A model generated the notes under the pieces. The model did no database searches. It was not told the DNA's origin and saw only the letters and a program-made list of their open reading frames with translations. The position numbers were made by a program, and so were the translations under genes. A stretch of DNA of 64,000 nucleotides, from the NCBI GenBank assembly GCA_964019135.1, contig OZ025248.1, forward strand, positions 34,527,670 through 34,591,669. Direction: 5' to 3'. Positions 44,840-54,930 of this stretch are shown here, piece after piece. Within the stretch, counting starts at the first letter, position 1, and each line of letters begins with the position of its first letter. The stretch is from Arenicola marina. Taxonomy: Eukaryota > Annelida > Polychaeta > Arenicolidae.

Positions 44840-45673
44840 TATGTGTGTGTGTGTATGCGTAACACATGGTTGGTTATACGTGTGTGTGTATGTGTAACAC
44901 ATGGTTGGTTATACGTGTGTGTGTATGTGTAACACATGGTTGGTTATACGTGTGTATGTATGTGTAACACGTGGTTGGTTATACGTGTGTGTGTATGTGT
45001 AACACATGGTTGGTTATACGTGTGTGTGTATGTGTAACACATGGTTGGTTATACGTGTGTGTGTATGTGTAACACATGGTTGGTTATACGTGTGTGTGTA
45101 TGTGTAACACATGGTTGGTTATACGTGTGTGTGTATGTGTAACACATGGTTGGTTATACGTGTGTGTGTATGTGTTACACATGGTTGGTTATACGTGTGT
45201 GTGTATGTCCAACCCATGGTTGGTTATGCGTGTGTGTATGCGTAACACATGGTTGGTTATATGTGTGTATATGTGTAACACATGGTTGGTTATACGTGTG
45301 TGTGTATGTGTAACACATGGTTGGTTATACGTGTGTATGTATGTGTAACACATGGTTGGTTATACGTGTGTGTGTATGTGTAACACATAGTTGGTTATAC
45401 GTGTGTGTGTATGTGTAACACATGGTTGGTTATACGTGTGTGTGTATGTGTAACACATGGTTGGTTATACGTGTGTGTGTGTATGTGTAACACATGGTTG
45501 CTTATACGTGTGTGTATGTGTTACACATGGTTGGTTATACGTGTATGTGTATGTGTAACACATGGTTGGTTATACGTGTGTGTATGTGTAACACATGGTT
45601 GGTTATACGTGTGTGTGTATGTGTAACACATGGTTGGTTATACGTGTGTGTGTATGTGTAACACATGGTTGGA
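44840..45673. repeat. 35-bp GT-rich satellite, second array, about 24 copies
   Basis: Same unit and orientation as 26,530-30,652, with more diverged copies (45,180-45,360, 45,490-45,560). Ends abruptly at 45,673 against the SINE at 45,690. Confidence 0.97.
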
Positions 45674-45684
45674 GTGTTACGTAA

Positions 45685-45925
45685 TAGATATAGAATTAGT
45701 TGTAGGTTCTTATTGGGATGGAAAAGCTTCGAGGCGTAGCCAAAAAGGCTGTGTCTTCTGCATGACCCCGTCGCGTGTTTGAAGAAACGCATGGGAACTC
45801 TAGCCTGCACACACATTGAGATATGTACAGATGGGATTCGAACCACGCACCGCCCGCTTGGGCTGGCCTAGCAGAACACACTTGACAATAGCCGAGGCGC
45901 TACCTACTAGAGCATGGGGTGAACT
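45685..45925 (-). mobile_element. tRNA-derived SINE, family C
   Basis: On the minus strand a tRNA-like head carries A box CTAGTAGGTAGCGCCTCGGC and B box GGTTCGAATCCC, followed by a unique body and the end GTTCTTATTGG-type / CCTACAACTAATTC tail. Unrelated in body to families A and B. No clear TSD. Confidence 0.75.
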
Positions 45926-46410
45926 TCAAGGACAATAACGGTATACGCAGCTAAATTATTGAATGTTCGTTAGAAACAATTTATGTTTTTAGAATCGCAA
46001 GAGCCTCCAAACAATTCCGATTTTTAGTTCCAGCGAACGGAGAACCAAAATTTATAATGGTGCATTTGTAATGGGCGTTCATGGAATATTACATGTTAAA
46101 TGGCAGGCCTGATGTACTGTGTATGCCTGAATATTACAAAATTAAATTAAATTGGTAAATTATTGAAGAGTATTTTTTCCGTGAATTTATAATGGTTTAT
46201 GGATCATCTTGGTGTATGGCACGTTGCCAATGACGTATGGAGAGCCATCTGGTATGTGCATCACCGCCGTAACACGTAGGCACCTGGGGCCGAATTCATA
46301 ACCCCATCGTAAGTTACGCGCGAAAGGTGCATATTCATCCTCACCAGCTAGTTGTGGTTGTGCCTAGATTAATACAATCCTTTTCAATACAATTTTAGCA
46401 CTTTCTTAAT

Positions 46411-46490
46411 TCAGGAAATCTAAATAATTATATTACGTATTTTGAAGCCCTCAGGAAATCTAAATAATTATATTACGTATTTTGAAGCCC
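46411..46490. repeat. 40-bp perfect tandem duplication
   Basis: TCAGGAAATCTAAATAATTA continues to GAAGCCC and repeats once, at 46,411 and 46,451. Very young. Lies inside the dispersed repeat shared with 24,285 and 54,705. Confidence 0.9.
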
Positions 46491-46734
46491 ATAATCGCTC
46501 GACAAATCTTCCACTTAGCGTTAAGTCTAGTGGCGTAGTCTAAATGGCGATTATTAATAGGGCCCCTGGGGCTTATACCAAGCATAATTTCAATATCATT
46601 GATTTCTGCTTTGACCCTTCCCCATTATCGCTAGATGCTTTTAGCGATGTTTTTCAAGTGAATTACTTAACCGAGGCTCTCTCGCTAGGGTTTGCAATAG
46701 GGGTCTCGAAGGGGTAATTGCCAAAAAGCGACAC

Positions 46735-46930
46735 AGGCATATTTGAAAAAAAAACGACATTCGACATTGAAACCCAAAGTTCTGACGCTGAGGCTCTGAA
46801 AAAGCGACATCGACACAGAGTGGGATTTTATGAAAAAAAATACACCAAGCTACACTAAGCCAAACAGCGACACAGAACGTCGTGTAGAATCGACATTCGA
46901 CACTGAGAATTTTGAAAAAAATGACACAGG
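46735..46930. repeat. Degenerate A-rich repeat
   Basis: Irregular recurrences of GAAAAAA-CGACA-type blocks (CGACATTCGACA at 46,755 and 46,890). Private to copy A. Nature unclear. Confidence 0.4.
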
Positions 46931-47866
46931 CCCTCCCATCCACACCCCTTGTAATGCATGGATCTGTTGGCTCTGTGATGAAGACATAGTCTAAAATTGT
47001 TTAAAAGACGCATGCGATGTGATCATATTCATAACCCAAGAGATTATATTTTATCGTCAGTAAATCCCTACGCCAACTTACCAGTTAACAAGGACAGCTG
47101 ATCTATTTGTTCATGGAGGGTTCCACGGAGCTATTTGGGCTAAATATGTATATTTTGCTTCAAAGGTGACACGCGCAAGGGCGCAGCATGTTAACGATAG
47201 TAGTATGTGTATGATATAGCGAAGGGTCGCTAACCGGCAGCAAGAGAAAGTCGATGTTTGCGGGATTACTCCATAGTCTTCAGTTCACTTCAGATACAAG
47301 GTCAAGGTCATGACAAGTTTTGAGAAATCGGCGAATTCGTTACTGAAGTATCCATCCAGAATATATATTAGAATGTTACCAATGACACTAGTTTCATGGC
47401 GTTCGTTTGTTTATCTCTGATGCACTATTTGGTTGCACTCCTTTTTATGTTTTATCATGAGCTGAATAAAGATTGAACAGAACATGAAGCATGAAGAACC
47501 TCCTTTGGCAAATATCGCAATAAATATGTAACGTTAGATAAATTACTTTACACATCTTACTTGTACAGGTTACAATAAACATTTAAATGTGAAGCATAAT
47601 TACTTGTCGGTATTTTTAGTAAACAAATCTTTCTCAGCAATGAATGTCCTTTATGTCGCAGATATCTAAAAATGTCTTCACTCGTTTATATTCAATCGTT
47701 TATCTACATGTTGTCATGTTGAAGCCATGCCCCTGAGTCAATATTTAAGGCCGACAGGCAACGACCGTATCCAGTGTCTCGCCACGCTAGACAGCTGTCG
47801 TTGTAAGTCCTCTTCAGACTGGCGTCACATGCTCTCTCAGAAATATCTTGTTTCTCCTCGCTCCAG

Positions 47867-47986
47867 ATGTACGTAACCCTAGTCAGTGGGCGCGTTCTTT
47901 GGGCCAGCACCGGTACGCCGCGCGGTATGTACGTAACCCTAGTCAGTGGGCGCGTTCTTTGTGCCAGGACCGGTACGCCGCGCGGT
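47867..47986. repeat. 60-bp tandem duplication, two copies
   Basis: ATGTACGTAACCCTAGTCAG and 40 further bases occur twice, two differences apart. The paralogous position in copy B (about 55,940-56,005) has one copy. Confidence 0.92.
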
Positions 47987-48093
47987 GTACTCAGGTTCTT
48001 CTGAGATGTTCACACCGGTCATATCCGGTTAATTTAGGGGCAATGGAACCAGCCTAGATAGTCACTTTTCAATCAGCCGCCATCTACTGCCGA

Positions 48094-48330
48094 ATGTCCC
48101 GTGCTGTCTTGAACGTATCGGGCGGTACGCCGATGCGTAATATGCGTATTCGCTCCACCTTCGGGACATGCCCGGGTTACCGAAGAAATGAGCCCATTTC
48201 GAGGCCAATCAGCTGCTTGTCACAGGAGCACGGTGACATGTCAGGCGACGTTATGACGGGCTTGATCGCGTGCCTGCCAAGATATTTTGACCCACTGGAG
48301 GACATTTCTTTTGCAAATATAAATGTATGA
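48094..48330 (+). CDS. Small open frame conserved between the duplicates (copy A)
   Basis: A 78-codon ATG frame with protein-like central part RNMRIRSTFGTCPGYRRN and ISCLSQEHGDMSGDVMTGL. Its counterpart in copy B (56,111-56,419) keeps the same frame, and two indels between them (21 and 12 bp) are multiples of three. Against coding: the long identical stretch has no synonymous changes, and most differences elsewhere are non-synonymous. No domain recognised. Could be an exon remnant or a non-coding regulatory block. Confidence 0.25.
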   Translation: MSRAVLNVSGGTPMRNMRIRSTFGTCPGYRRNEPISRPISCLSQEHGDMSGDVMTGLIACLPRYFDPLEDISFANINV

Positions 48331-48460
48331 AACATAACAAAAAATAACAAAATTTGTATGATATTCAGTAACTATCATACGTGACACAACGAGCGTCGCG
48401 TGACTTTAAATCGGTGACGTCATCTTAGTGTCATAGTTGTTTTTAATTCGCGGAGCAACC

Positions 48461-48823
48461 AGTGCAGCCTGCCCTGGTCATGTCCCTGGAGGCTGTCCAA
48501 GAAGCAACCTGCCCTGGTCATGTCCCTGGAGGCTGTCCAAGCAGCAACCTGCCCTGGTCATGTCCCTGGAGGCTGTCCAAGCAGCAACCTGCCCTGGTCA
48601 TGTCCCTGGAGGCTGTCCAAGAAGCAACCTGCCCTGGTCATGTCCCTGGAGGCTGTCCAAGCAGCAACCTGCCCTGGTCATGTCCCTGGAGGCTGTCCAA
48701 GCAGCAACCTGCCCTGGTCATGTCCCTGGAGGCTGTCCAAGCAGCAACCTGCCCTGGTCATGTCCCTGGAGGCTGTCCAAGCAGCAACCTGCCCTGGTCA
48801 TGTCCCTGGAGGCTGTCCAAGAG
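48461..48823. repeat. 40-bp minisatellite, 9 copies
   Basis: GCCCTGGTCATGTCCCTGGA, GGCTGTCCAAGCAGCAACCT, nearly identical copies at 48,471, 48,511 and every 40 bp to 48,791, varying only at GCA/GAA. Copy B has one unit (56,556-56,595). Open frames of 132-171 codons are artefacts of the array. Confidence 0.97.
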
Positions 48824-49029
48824 TTGTCAAACTGACACCGTCAAGGATCGCAAAACATGTTCAGTTATTCGTAAGGGGCGGCGACCAATGTCCTCTTTTC
48901 AATACACGTTCAAAAATCACTGTTTAGGTGAGGGAAAGAAACCGCTTAGCAATTGTCCACTCCAACCATTTTGTTGACTTCGCCAACGTGCCAGATTAAC
49001 AATATATAGGTGCCAATACCCCCTCTACA

Positions 49030-49192
49030 TCAGTGGTGGATCCAGGATTTTGCCAAAGGGGGGGGGGGGCACAACCATGAAAAAGGGGGTGCACGCGCCA
49101 TTTTTACTATTAAATGCCACCTAAAATGAACAAAATTGGCCCTTTTACGCCCCCCCCCCCCGGCCCCCCCGCCCTGGATCCGCATTGTACAT
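49030..49192. mobile_element. Small MITE with TIR GTGGTGGATCCAGG
   Basis: CAGTGGTGGATCCAGG at 49,031 and CCCTGGATCCGCATTG at about 49,176 are inverted relatives. The ~160-bp interior has G and C runs. In copy B (56,908-57,060) the left end is recognisable (CAGTGGCGGAGCCAG) but the right end is not. Confidence 0.6.
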
Positions 49193-49639
49193 TCCACCGG
49201 AGTGAAGTAAACTAACATTATAAGCGCTTTATAAGTGTTTTGACAGTGATTTATTAAATGGTCGACGCGTGGGTTCTTGGATAGCGAGAGTCGAAATGGC
49301 CTGAAGTGCGTATTATCTATTCCACCATCCATCTATTGTGCAAAGAGCACTTTGATCTGATAGGCCAAAAGCCCCAATACCAGGTTCAGGCCATGTGGTA
49401 AAAACAAAGCACTCGCATTTTTTGGTCGGGATTATGGATGCATACTGCAGCTCAACTATTTCGCGTTAGGCTTCTGGCGTTTTTGTCATATTGTCCATTG
49501 AAACCCTACAGTGTGTTGTCTAGGAGCGTGTTTAATTTTAGAAGCTCGTGGAGGACCCTGGCGTAACATAATGATTGCCATGCGCAGCATTTACAATACA
49601 ATGGATGTGGTGTTCAACGCTTAATATAGAAGTAGAAAT
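49193..49639. other. Anonymous duplicated sequence
   Basis: Collinear with 57,075-57,420 in copy B (shared GTGGGTTCTTGGATAGCGAG, CCCTGGCGTAACATAATGAT). No exon recognised. Confidence 0.5.
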
Positions 49640-49823
49640 GAATGGGTGTATTCTGCTTCTGCTGTGTGTACAAGTGCTAACCTAGGGAAAGGAAGCTCTT
49701 GGACTGATGAAGGATGAATGGATAAAATATGCCCCAAATTAGGTGTCCGCGCCCAAACTCGAACCCCAGACCAATGATATGCGATCTAGCACGCTAACAA
49801 CTACAGCAGGGAGGCCTCCCCTA
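49640..49823 (-). mobile_element. SINE family B, copy shared by both duplicates (A)
   Basis: Minus-strand A box CTGTAGTTGTTAGCGTGC and B box GGGTTCGAGTT, body and tail aligned with 37,747-37,931. The same insertion is in copy B at 57,421-57,603, so it predates the duplication. Confidence 0.85.
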
Positions 49824-50099
49824 ATTTATATGTAGAATGCATCACCGCTTTTAACAGTTCCATTCCAAAGGGTATTTAAGGCGTTATATCAGTAAACGCT
49901 TACCAAACCAACCGATGTAACTAGGAATGGTGTCCCAACAGGAAACTTGCTACAACGTACGCTGATGTAAGTGTTGTTATTGGTATACAAGCTATATCCG
50001 GGTATTGCTGCCTGAGGCACACCATTTACTGTACTGTCTATACTGCCCATAGGGGAATGGTTGTCTGATGTATGTCTTACCTTAGTCTGTATTTCACAG

Positions 50100-50510
50100 T
50101 CAGATAGTGTTGTCAAATGGATGCTATGCCTTGGTCTAAATTTCAGAATCGGGCATGGTTTTCTAATGGATGCGATTTGTTGGTCAATATTTCAGAACGA
50201 GGCATGGTTGTCTAATGGATGCCAATTGTTGGTCTATATTTCAAAATCAAGTATTGTTGTCTAATGGATGCCAATTGTTGGTCTATATTTCAAAATCAGG
50301 TATTGTTGTCTAAATGGATGCCATTTGTTGGTCTATATTTCAAAATCAGGTATTATTGTCTAATGGATGCCATTTGTTGGTCTATATTTCAGAATCAGGT
50401 TTTGTTGTCTAATGGATGCCATTTGTTGGTCTATATATTATTGTCTCATGGATGCCATTTTTTGTCTATATTTCACCACAAAGCATTGTCGTCTAATAGC
50501 TGCACACATT
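50100..50510. repeat. 49-bp minisatellite, about 8 copies
   Basis: Unit TCTAATGGATGCCATTTGTT, GGTCTATATTTCAAAATCAG, GTATTGTTG, with one shortened copy near 50,430. Homologous array in copy B has about 19 copies (57,845-58,790). Confidence 0.93.
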
Positions 50511-50654
50511 TCACATACGGATAGTTACCTAATGGAAGACACACATTGGCTTATTTTTCGCACATTTACAAGTATTGAAACATAATGGAGACTACATTGA
50601 TTTATTTCATACGAGTTGAAAATAAAAGAACACTTTTACGCAAAACATACGCGA

Positions 50655-50950
50655 AATTATTTTATCGTTAGACGGTCTTCGCTATTGTCCTGTCCTTTTA
50701 CCGTGCGGGAAGACTAGCGCCGTTGTCGCAATAGAAACGCAGCGGGCGACGCTTAGGTTATTAGGACAATCTGTACCCAACGCATCTTGGGGTGTGTTTT
50801 TTTCTTCCGGCACGTAATGGTGTTGTGGGAGCTGGGCAAAGGCAGATCGCCCACGTCACGTACGCCAGCCACGTGCCGTGGGGGCATCCCGCTTTGAAGC
50901 GAGGCGCGTACTGGCACACGTCGCTGGAACACGAGAAAGGGTCAGATATT
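50655..50950 (+). promoter_or_regulatory. Conserved upstream block of the GPCR exon (copy A)
   Basis: The segment 50,760-50,950 is well conserved at 60,625-60,810 in copy B (CTGGAACACGAGAAAGGG, AAGCGAGGC(G/A)CGTACTGGCAC) amid poorly conserved neighbours, and holds an E box CACGTG (50,870s) and ACGTCA-type sites. It could be a distal promoter module. In copy A it is followed by (GGCT)n. Confidence 0.35.
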
Positions 50951-51012
50951 ACTAGAGGGAGGGGGGGGGGGGGGGCTGGCGGGGGGGTGGATGAGACAAG
51001 CGCCGGCCAGTC

Positions 51013-51065
51013 TGGTTGGTTGGCTGGCTGGCTGGCTGGCTGGGTGGCTGGCTGGGTGGCTGGCT
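51013..51065. repeat. (GGCT)n microsatellite
   Basis: GGTTGGCTGGCTGGCTGGCT and variants. A shorter version is at the homologous place in copy B (60,885-60,930). Confidence 0.9.
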
Positions 51066-51325
51066 GAGGAGAAGGGAGGCGCATAGGGGACACGGGATAA
51101 CCAGGGAGACATCGGGGGGGAGGGGGGGGCTTGGAGGGGGAACGTGTGGGATGGGTGATGATTGAGACAAGAACAGACCAGGCTGAGGAGAAGGGAGGCG
51201 CATTGGGGACACGAGGGGAGACGGGATAACCAGGGAGACGGCGGAGGGGGGGGGGGGGGCGGGGGGACTTGGAGGGGGTACGTGTGGGCTGGGTGATGAT
51301 TGAGACAAGGCCAGACCGGATTGGT
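51064..51325. repeat. ~118-130 bp tandem duplication, G-rich
   Basis: GAGGAGAAGGGAGGCGCAT at 51,066 and 51,185, each followed by CGGGATAACCAGGGAGAC, a long G run, CTTGGAGGGGG and GGGTGATGATTGAGACAAG. Private to copy A. Confidence 0.88.
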
Positions 51326-51469
51326 TGGCTGACGAGGAAGGGGTGGGGTGGCGGGGTGGGCAAAGGGCATGAGACACGGGCAGCCTAGGTGAGTTAGCGG
51401 AAGGAAATAACGAAGGGATTGGAGCCCGGATGAGGAGGCTGCAACGTGACAGGTTCGGGTCGGCACACG

Positions 51470-51476
51470 TATAAAG
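51470..51476 (+). promoter_or_regulatory. TATA box of GPCR gene, copy A
   Basis: TATAAAG, followed by GAGGCTGCGGCTCGGCG and expected start near 51,500. Copy B has the identical box at 60,954-60,960. In both copies the TATA-to-ATG distance is exactly 268 bp although the intervening 5' leader differs at many positions. Confidence 0.65.
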
Positions 51477-51737
51477 AGGCTGCGGCTCGGCGAAAAACGC
51501 ATTTGGACTCGCAATCTGATGACGAGGCAGCCGTGGGTCAGACCAAGGACGTTATGTATGGAGGGCCTCTGAACAGATCAACGCAGAAAAAACCTGCTCT
51601 ACACACCGAGAGAGTGAATATATATTACGAAGAATTTCCTATTGATGGCCTAATTTTCCCAACAAATAATTTGATACGAAAAAAGATAATTTGGTGACGT
51701 CTTTTTATCAGTTATTAGGACACAAAGTGCCGTCGTC

Positions 51738-52017
51738 ATGACAACCAATGGAGATCCCTTGGTTACGGCTTCCCCAGGACACGAGGACGAGGAACACTAT
51801 GGCGGCCATGACTACGTGTGGCGCCATCTATGGGTCAGCGTACCATATATATTGGTCATCGGCTTCGCGTGTGTTGTGGGCACGGTGGGCAACTTACTGG
51901 TCATTGGGGCCATCGTGTTGAACAAGAACTTGCGGAAGGCTCCCAATGCCTTGATGGTCAACCTGGCCATCGCCGATATCCTCGTCACGGCATTCATGGA
52001 CCCAATGAGTCTCGTCG
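51738..52017 (+). CDS. Rhodopsin-class GPCR, first coding exon (N-terminus, TM1, TM2)
   Basis: ATG at 51,738 (ACCAATGG-rich context, not the only ATG upstream), 93 codons plus one base, to donor GTCG|GTAAGT. The N-terminus is short and His/Glu-rich (HEDEEHYGGHDYVWRHLW). TM1 is VSVPYILVIGFACVVGTVGN with the class-A GN motif (GNLLV, position 1.50). The first cytoplasmic loop is NKNLRKAPN. TM2 NALMVNLAIADILVTAF carries the class-A LAxAD motif. Loop and TM1/TM2 spacing resemble melatonin-like/orphan receptors, but ligand cannot be assigned. TM3 onward was not found in the window, so the remaining exons lie beyond it (making copy B intronic) or are lost. Confidence 0.85.
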
Positions 52018-52640
52018 GTAAGTTATCGACCAATCGGAAGAGAGATAACAAAGGCCATTTGACAATTACAAGTTTCACACCAGCATTATATACTGAGCTA
52101 AAAAGTGAAAAAAATATTTTCTCACCAAGACTCGTTAAAGAGCTAAACACGTTTCAATGAGAGGTCTCCTTATCTGTTTCCGCATGTTTTTTTACGTGTT
52201 TTAATGACATGTTTGATTACACGTGATGCGTTAGCGGCAAAAACAAACTGTTAACTGTTACTTTTTATATGTATTAGGTAGGCATATATTTATAGAACCA
52301 AAAAATGTTTAAAAAAAAGATTGGGTCACCATGCTTATTTTCATGTCACAGCGCTGTCAACATTATGTGTAATCAAAAATCCCATTGAAACCCCTGTGAA
52401 AACTCTGCTGAAAAAGACGAAATGCATCATACATCAGTGTACCACGCGACCAGGCTATTTGACGCAGGTGGCACTCCGTCCAGAGCCCCCCGGATCGTCT
52501 GCCTCCCCCCGCCCCCACTCGCTTCCTCACCCGTCTCCCTCTTCCTTCTGCTTCCCCCAAGTTCAGAAGCGGTAAGAATGCACAAGAATTAAAGAAAAGA
52601 TTGCTCAATCACAGCGCCTGCGTCGTTTCGTCTGTTCTGG
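52018..52640. other. Start of GPCR intron, copy A
   Basis: Follows the donor at 52,017. Collinear with copy B from about 52,267 on. No TM3-encoding exon seen. A purine/pyrimidine-rich stretch lies at 52,480-52,560. Confidence 0.5.
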
Positions 52641-52644
52641 GCGG

Positions 52645-52712
52645 GTCTAGGGTACTTAGGCGGCCGGCCTCCCGGGGCGTGCCAACCGCAGTGCATTACA
52701 AAACACAAAGCG
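52645..52712. repeat. Single ancestral unit of the 68-bp repeat (copy A)
   Basis: GGGTCTAGGGTACTTAGGCG, GCCGGCCTCCCGGGGCGTGC, CAACCGCAGTGCATTACAAA: one unit of the array found about 20-fold at 62,480-63,840, with the same right-hand flank (GCGGTTTAAAGGATGAATA). Confidence 0.93.
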
Positions 52713-52810
52713 GTTTAAAGGATGAATAGCTTTTTCACGGGCGTAAGGTATGGACGCAATATGAACACTTTATCCGCCAAGTAACTGTTTCGCAAACAGT
52801 TCATGTGTCA

Positions 52811-53269
52811 ACAAAAGCCACGATTTTCGATGTCGTGCGCGCAACGGTGACATAGTAATGCGGCATTCATAGATATCCCTCGATGTGACTAACAATGAAG
52901 GTCACATCCAATCGCATGCTATATGGGACAATTAGCCTTTATAAAGCAGCCTTCATTAAAGATGGTCTGATCTAAAAGTTCTTTTTAGCCAGCGGCCTGT
53001 ACCATTAATTCAGTTCAGTTCATCTCCCTTCCATTTATCGATCGTGCAAAACGCCACACCATATTTGGCCATGCTGAGGCTCGACCCGAAAGTCCCGTCG
53101 ATAGTCTTTATTATTGAAATTGAAATCATTTATTTGATCCAATTCACAAATACATACACATCACAAAATAAACATAATATTCGAAAATGATCGGGGGACT
53201 CCCATTAAGACCAAATCGGTCGCTGTCATGGGTGCCACCTTAATCTTTATTGTTATACTTCTTTCTTTT
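52811..53269. other. Anonymous sequence between duplicates
   Basis: Nothing recognisable beyond AT-rich stretches. Confidence 0.4.
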
Positions 53270-53412
53270 CAGTAAAATATTTACAAAGGGTGTTGTTTAG
53301 GAGAAATAGTAGAGATTTTATTAGATAAAATGATTTTGGTCTCTTGAACTGATTAAATCCTGGCATGGGTGACTTTTCTTTGCCGTTCGATTTAACAGCC
53401 AGGTCATCTAAA
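53270..53412. repeat. Local direct repeat, left copy
   Basis: AAAATGATTTTGGTCTCTTG, AACTGATTAAATC and CTTTGCCGTTCGATTTAACA are repeated at 54,478-54,620. A ~140-bp unit 1.2 kb apart, in the same orientation. Confidence 0.88.
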
Positions 53413-54477
53413 ACACGTTGTCTGCCCTTCGGCGCTGATGGCGTTCAACCTCAAAACTTACCTTAGTTGTGACATGTTGTCGTAAATGACGAAGGGAAGA
53501 CAGCTTTGTCTGTGTGGCGAAACTGGTGAGGTTTTGCCCTATTGCCGACGACTTAGTTCTCCGTTGCGCATGCGATTTGCGTTGTCAGAAAAGCTCTTTC
53601 CCTTGTCTTCAAGATTTACAGGCTAATTGGGGGCACGTGGCGTCAATTGTCAGCGCCTACCACGAGCGCAATTATGGGGGATAATAAATGTTATCTAATT
53701 ATGAATAATTGTTTTCTCCGAACTTCGTAATTATATATTTTTCCTTTCTACAAAACGTATGCTTCGACTTAATTTTTCCATTGTTAACGCTCGGTATGTC
53801 GCTGTTCCGTTTCGCTTTAACATATTCAAAAAACACATGAGCCAGATGGACATTCGAGAGATGGGTGTTGGCCAGGAGTTTGGGCAGGTGTCGGCCAGGT
53901 GTTTGGGAAGATGTCGGCCAGGTGCCGATGTTAAACACTCGCAGAGAAGCACCTCGACAAAACGTGTCTCACTTGGGGCATTGAATGGAAATGCCGACGA
54001 CTTTTTCCATTACCTTTGAGACTGGCTCATGCTTTGTCCGTCATGCGCGTCCCCCAGTTCCAGTGCTCAGCTTTCAGCACTCCCACAATCCAGCGTGCAA
54101 AGCCCGTTGAGTGATTCCATATAACGTCTCTTAGCAACTGATATGAGGAGATATTATTATGAGAAGCCAAATGCATGTGGAACAGTGACAGGCATATATT
54201 CATTCGTATTAGTTGCACCTGAAGCTAGTTTACTACGAAGCCGAAAGGTATTTCCTTCCAGACCAAACTATCAGTGTTTGAACAGGATGCCTGAGGCTTT
54301 TATCATAGCGGAGATGTCTGACAAGTAATCAATGGCTTCATCCACCCAGTGTCATCCTTGGCCAATATCCCTGATCAGCGGAGTAGCAGCTCTGTGGCCT
54401 GTCTGCCTCGCGTCACTGTCCATGTGTAACGTTCAGTGGCATTTTCAGTAGCGCAAAGCGCCGTGCAGACGAACTAA
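53413..54477. other. Anonymous sequence
   Basis: Short motif duplications (GGCCAGGTGTTTGGG, GTCGGCCAGGTG near 53,870-53,930). No exon recognised. Confidence 0.4.
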
Positions 54478-54620
54478 AGCAAAATATTTACAAATGAAAA
54501 GAAATACGAAAGTGCTGTAGATAGCTTTTAGTTCATAAAATGATTTTGGTCTCTTGAACTGATTAAATCACGCGTGAGTTACTTTTCTTTGCCGTTCGAT
54601 TTAACAGCCAGGTCAGCAGT
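54478..54620. repeat. Local direct repeat, right copy
   Basis: See 53,270-53,412. Upstream of it both copies share AAAATATTTACAAA, so homology may extend a little further. Confidence 0.88.
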
Positions 54621-54849
54621 GAAAGTGACACAGAATTTCGTCTGGTGCTGTCACTGAAAAGTTTTATGCTGTAAGACAACGCAGTCGCCATTAGTGTCCT
54701 GGGGCCGTATTCATGACCTCCTCGTAATTAAGTTACGCACGGAAAGTGCATTTTCGTCTTAGCATCACCAGCTCGTTGTGGTAGTGCTCATGATTAAAAA
54801 ATCCTCTTCAATATCATTTTAGCACTTTCTTAATTTAAAAAAAATGGGG

Positions 54850-54930
54850 TCATTATTGTGAAGGGACTATAATGACCTGCTGTGGTACAATAATGACCGG
54901 CTCTGGAAAAATAATGAACTGCTCATGGTC
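54850..54930. repeat. Short degenerate repeat (ATAATGACC...)
   Basis: Three to four copies of a 26-27 bp block, e.g. CAATAATGACCGGCTCTGGA. Private to copy B. Confidence 0.6.

Larger units (their letters stand above)
46285..52810. repeat. Segmental duplication, copy A
   Basis: Collinear with 54,705-63,943. Landmarks in the same order: GGGGCCGAATTCAT (46,288), GACAGCTGATCTATTTGTTC (47,093), CCAGCACCGGTACGCCGCGC (47,900s), GGTGACATGTCAGGCGACGT (48,231), family-B SINE (49,640), 49-bp repeat (50,100), TATA plus GPCR exon (51,470-52,017) and CACGGGCGTAAGGTATGGAC (52,736). Point divergence is roughly 10-20 percent by eye, with many indels. Confidence 0.9.

Noticed and set aside
48437-48977. CPGHVPGGC- or SLEAVQAAT-repeat proteins
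   Set aside because: The 40-bp unit cycles through all three phases, which gives overlapping frames. The paralogue has a single unit and no frame.
50761-51514. Pro/Ser/Gln-rich minus-strand frames of 141-200 codons
   Set aside because: Produced by G runs, (GGCT)n and a ~120-bp tandem duplication upstream of the GPCR promoter. Not preserved in copy B.
51446-51697. 83-codon frame upstream of the GPCR start
   Set aside because: It begins before the TATA box and is not kept in copy B. More likely 5' leader.
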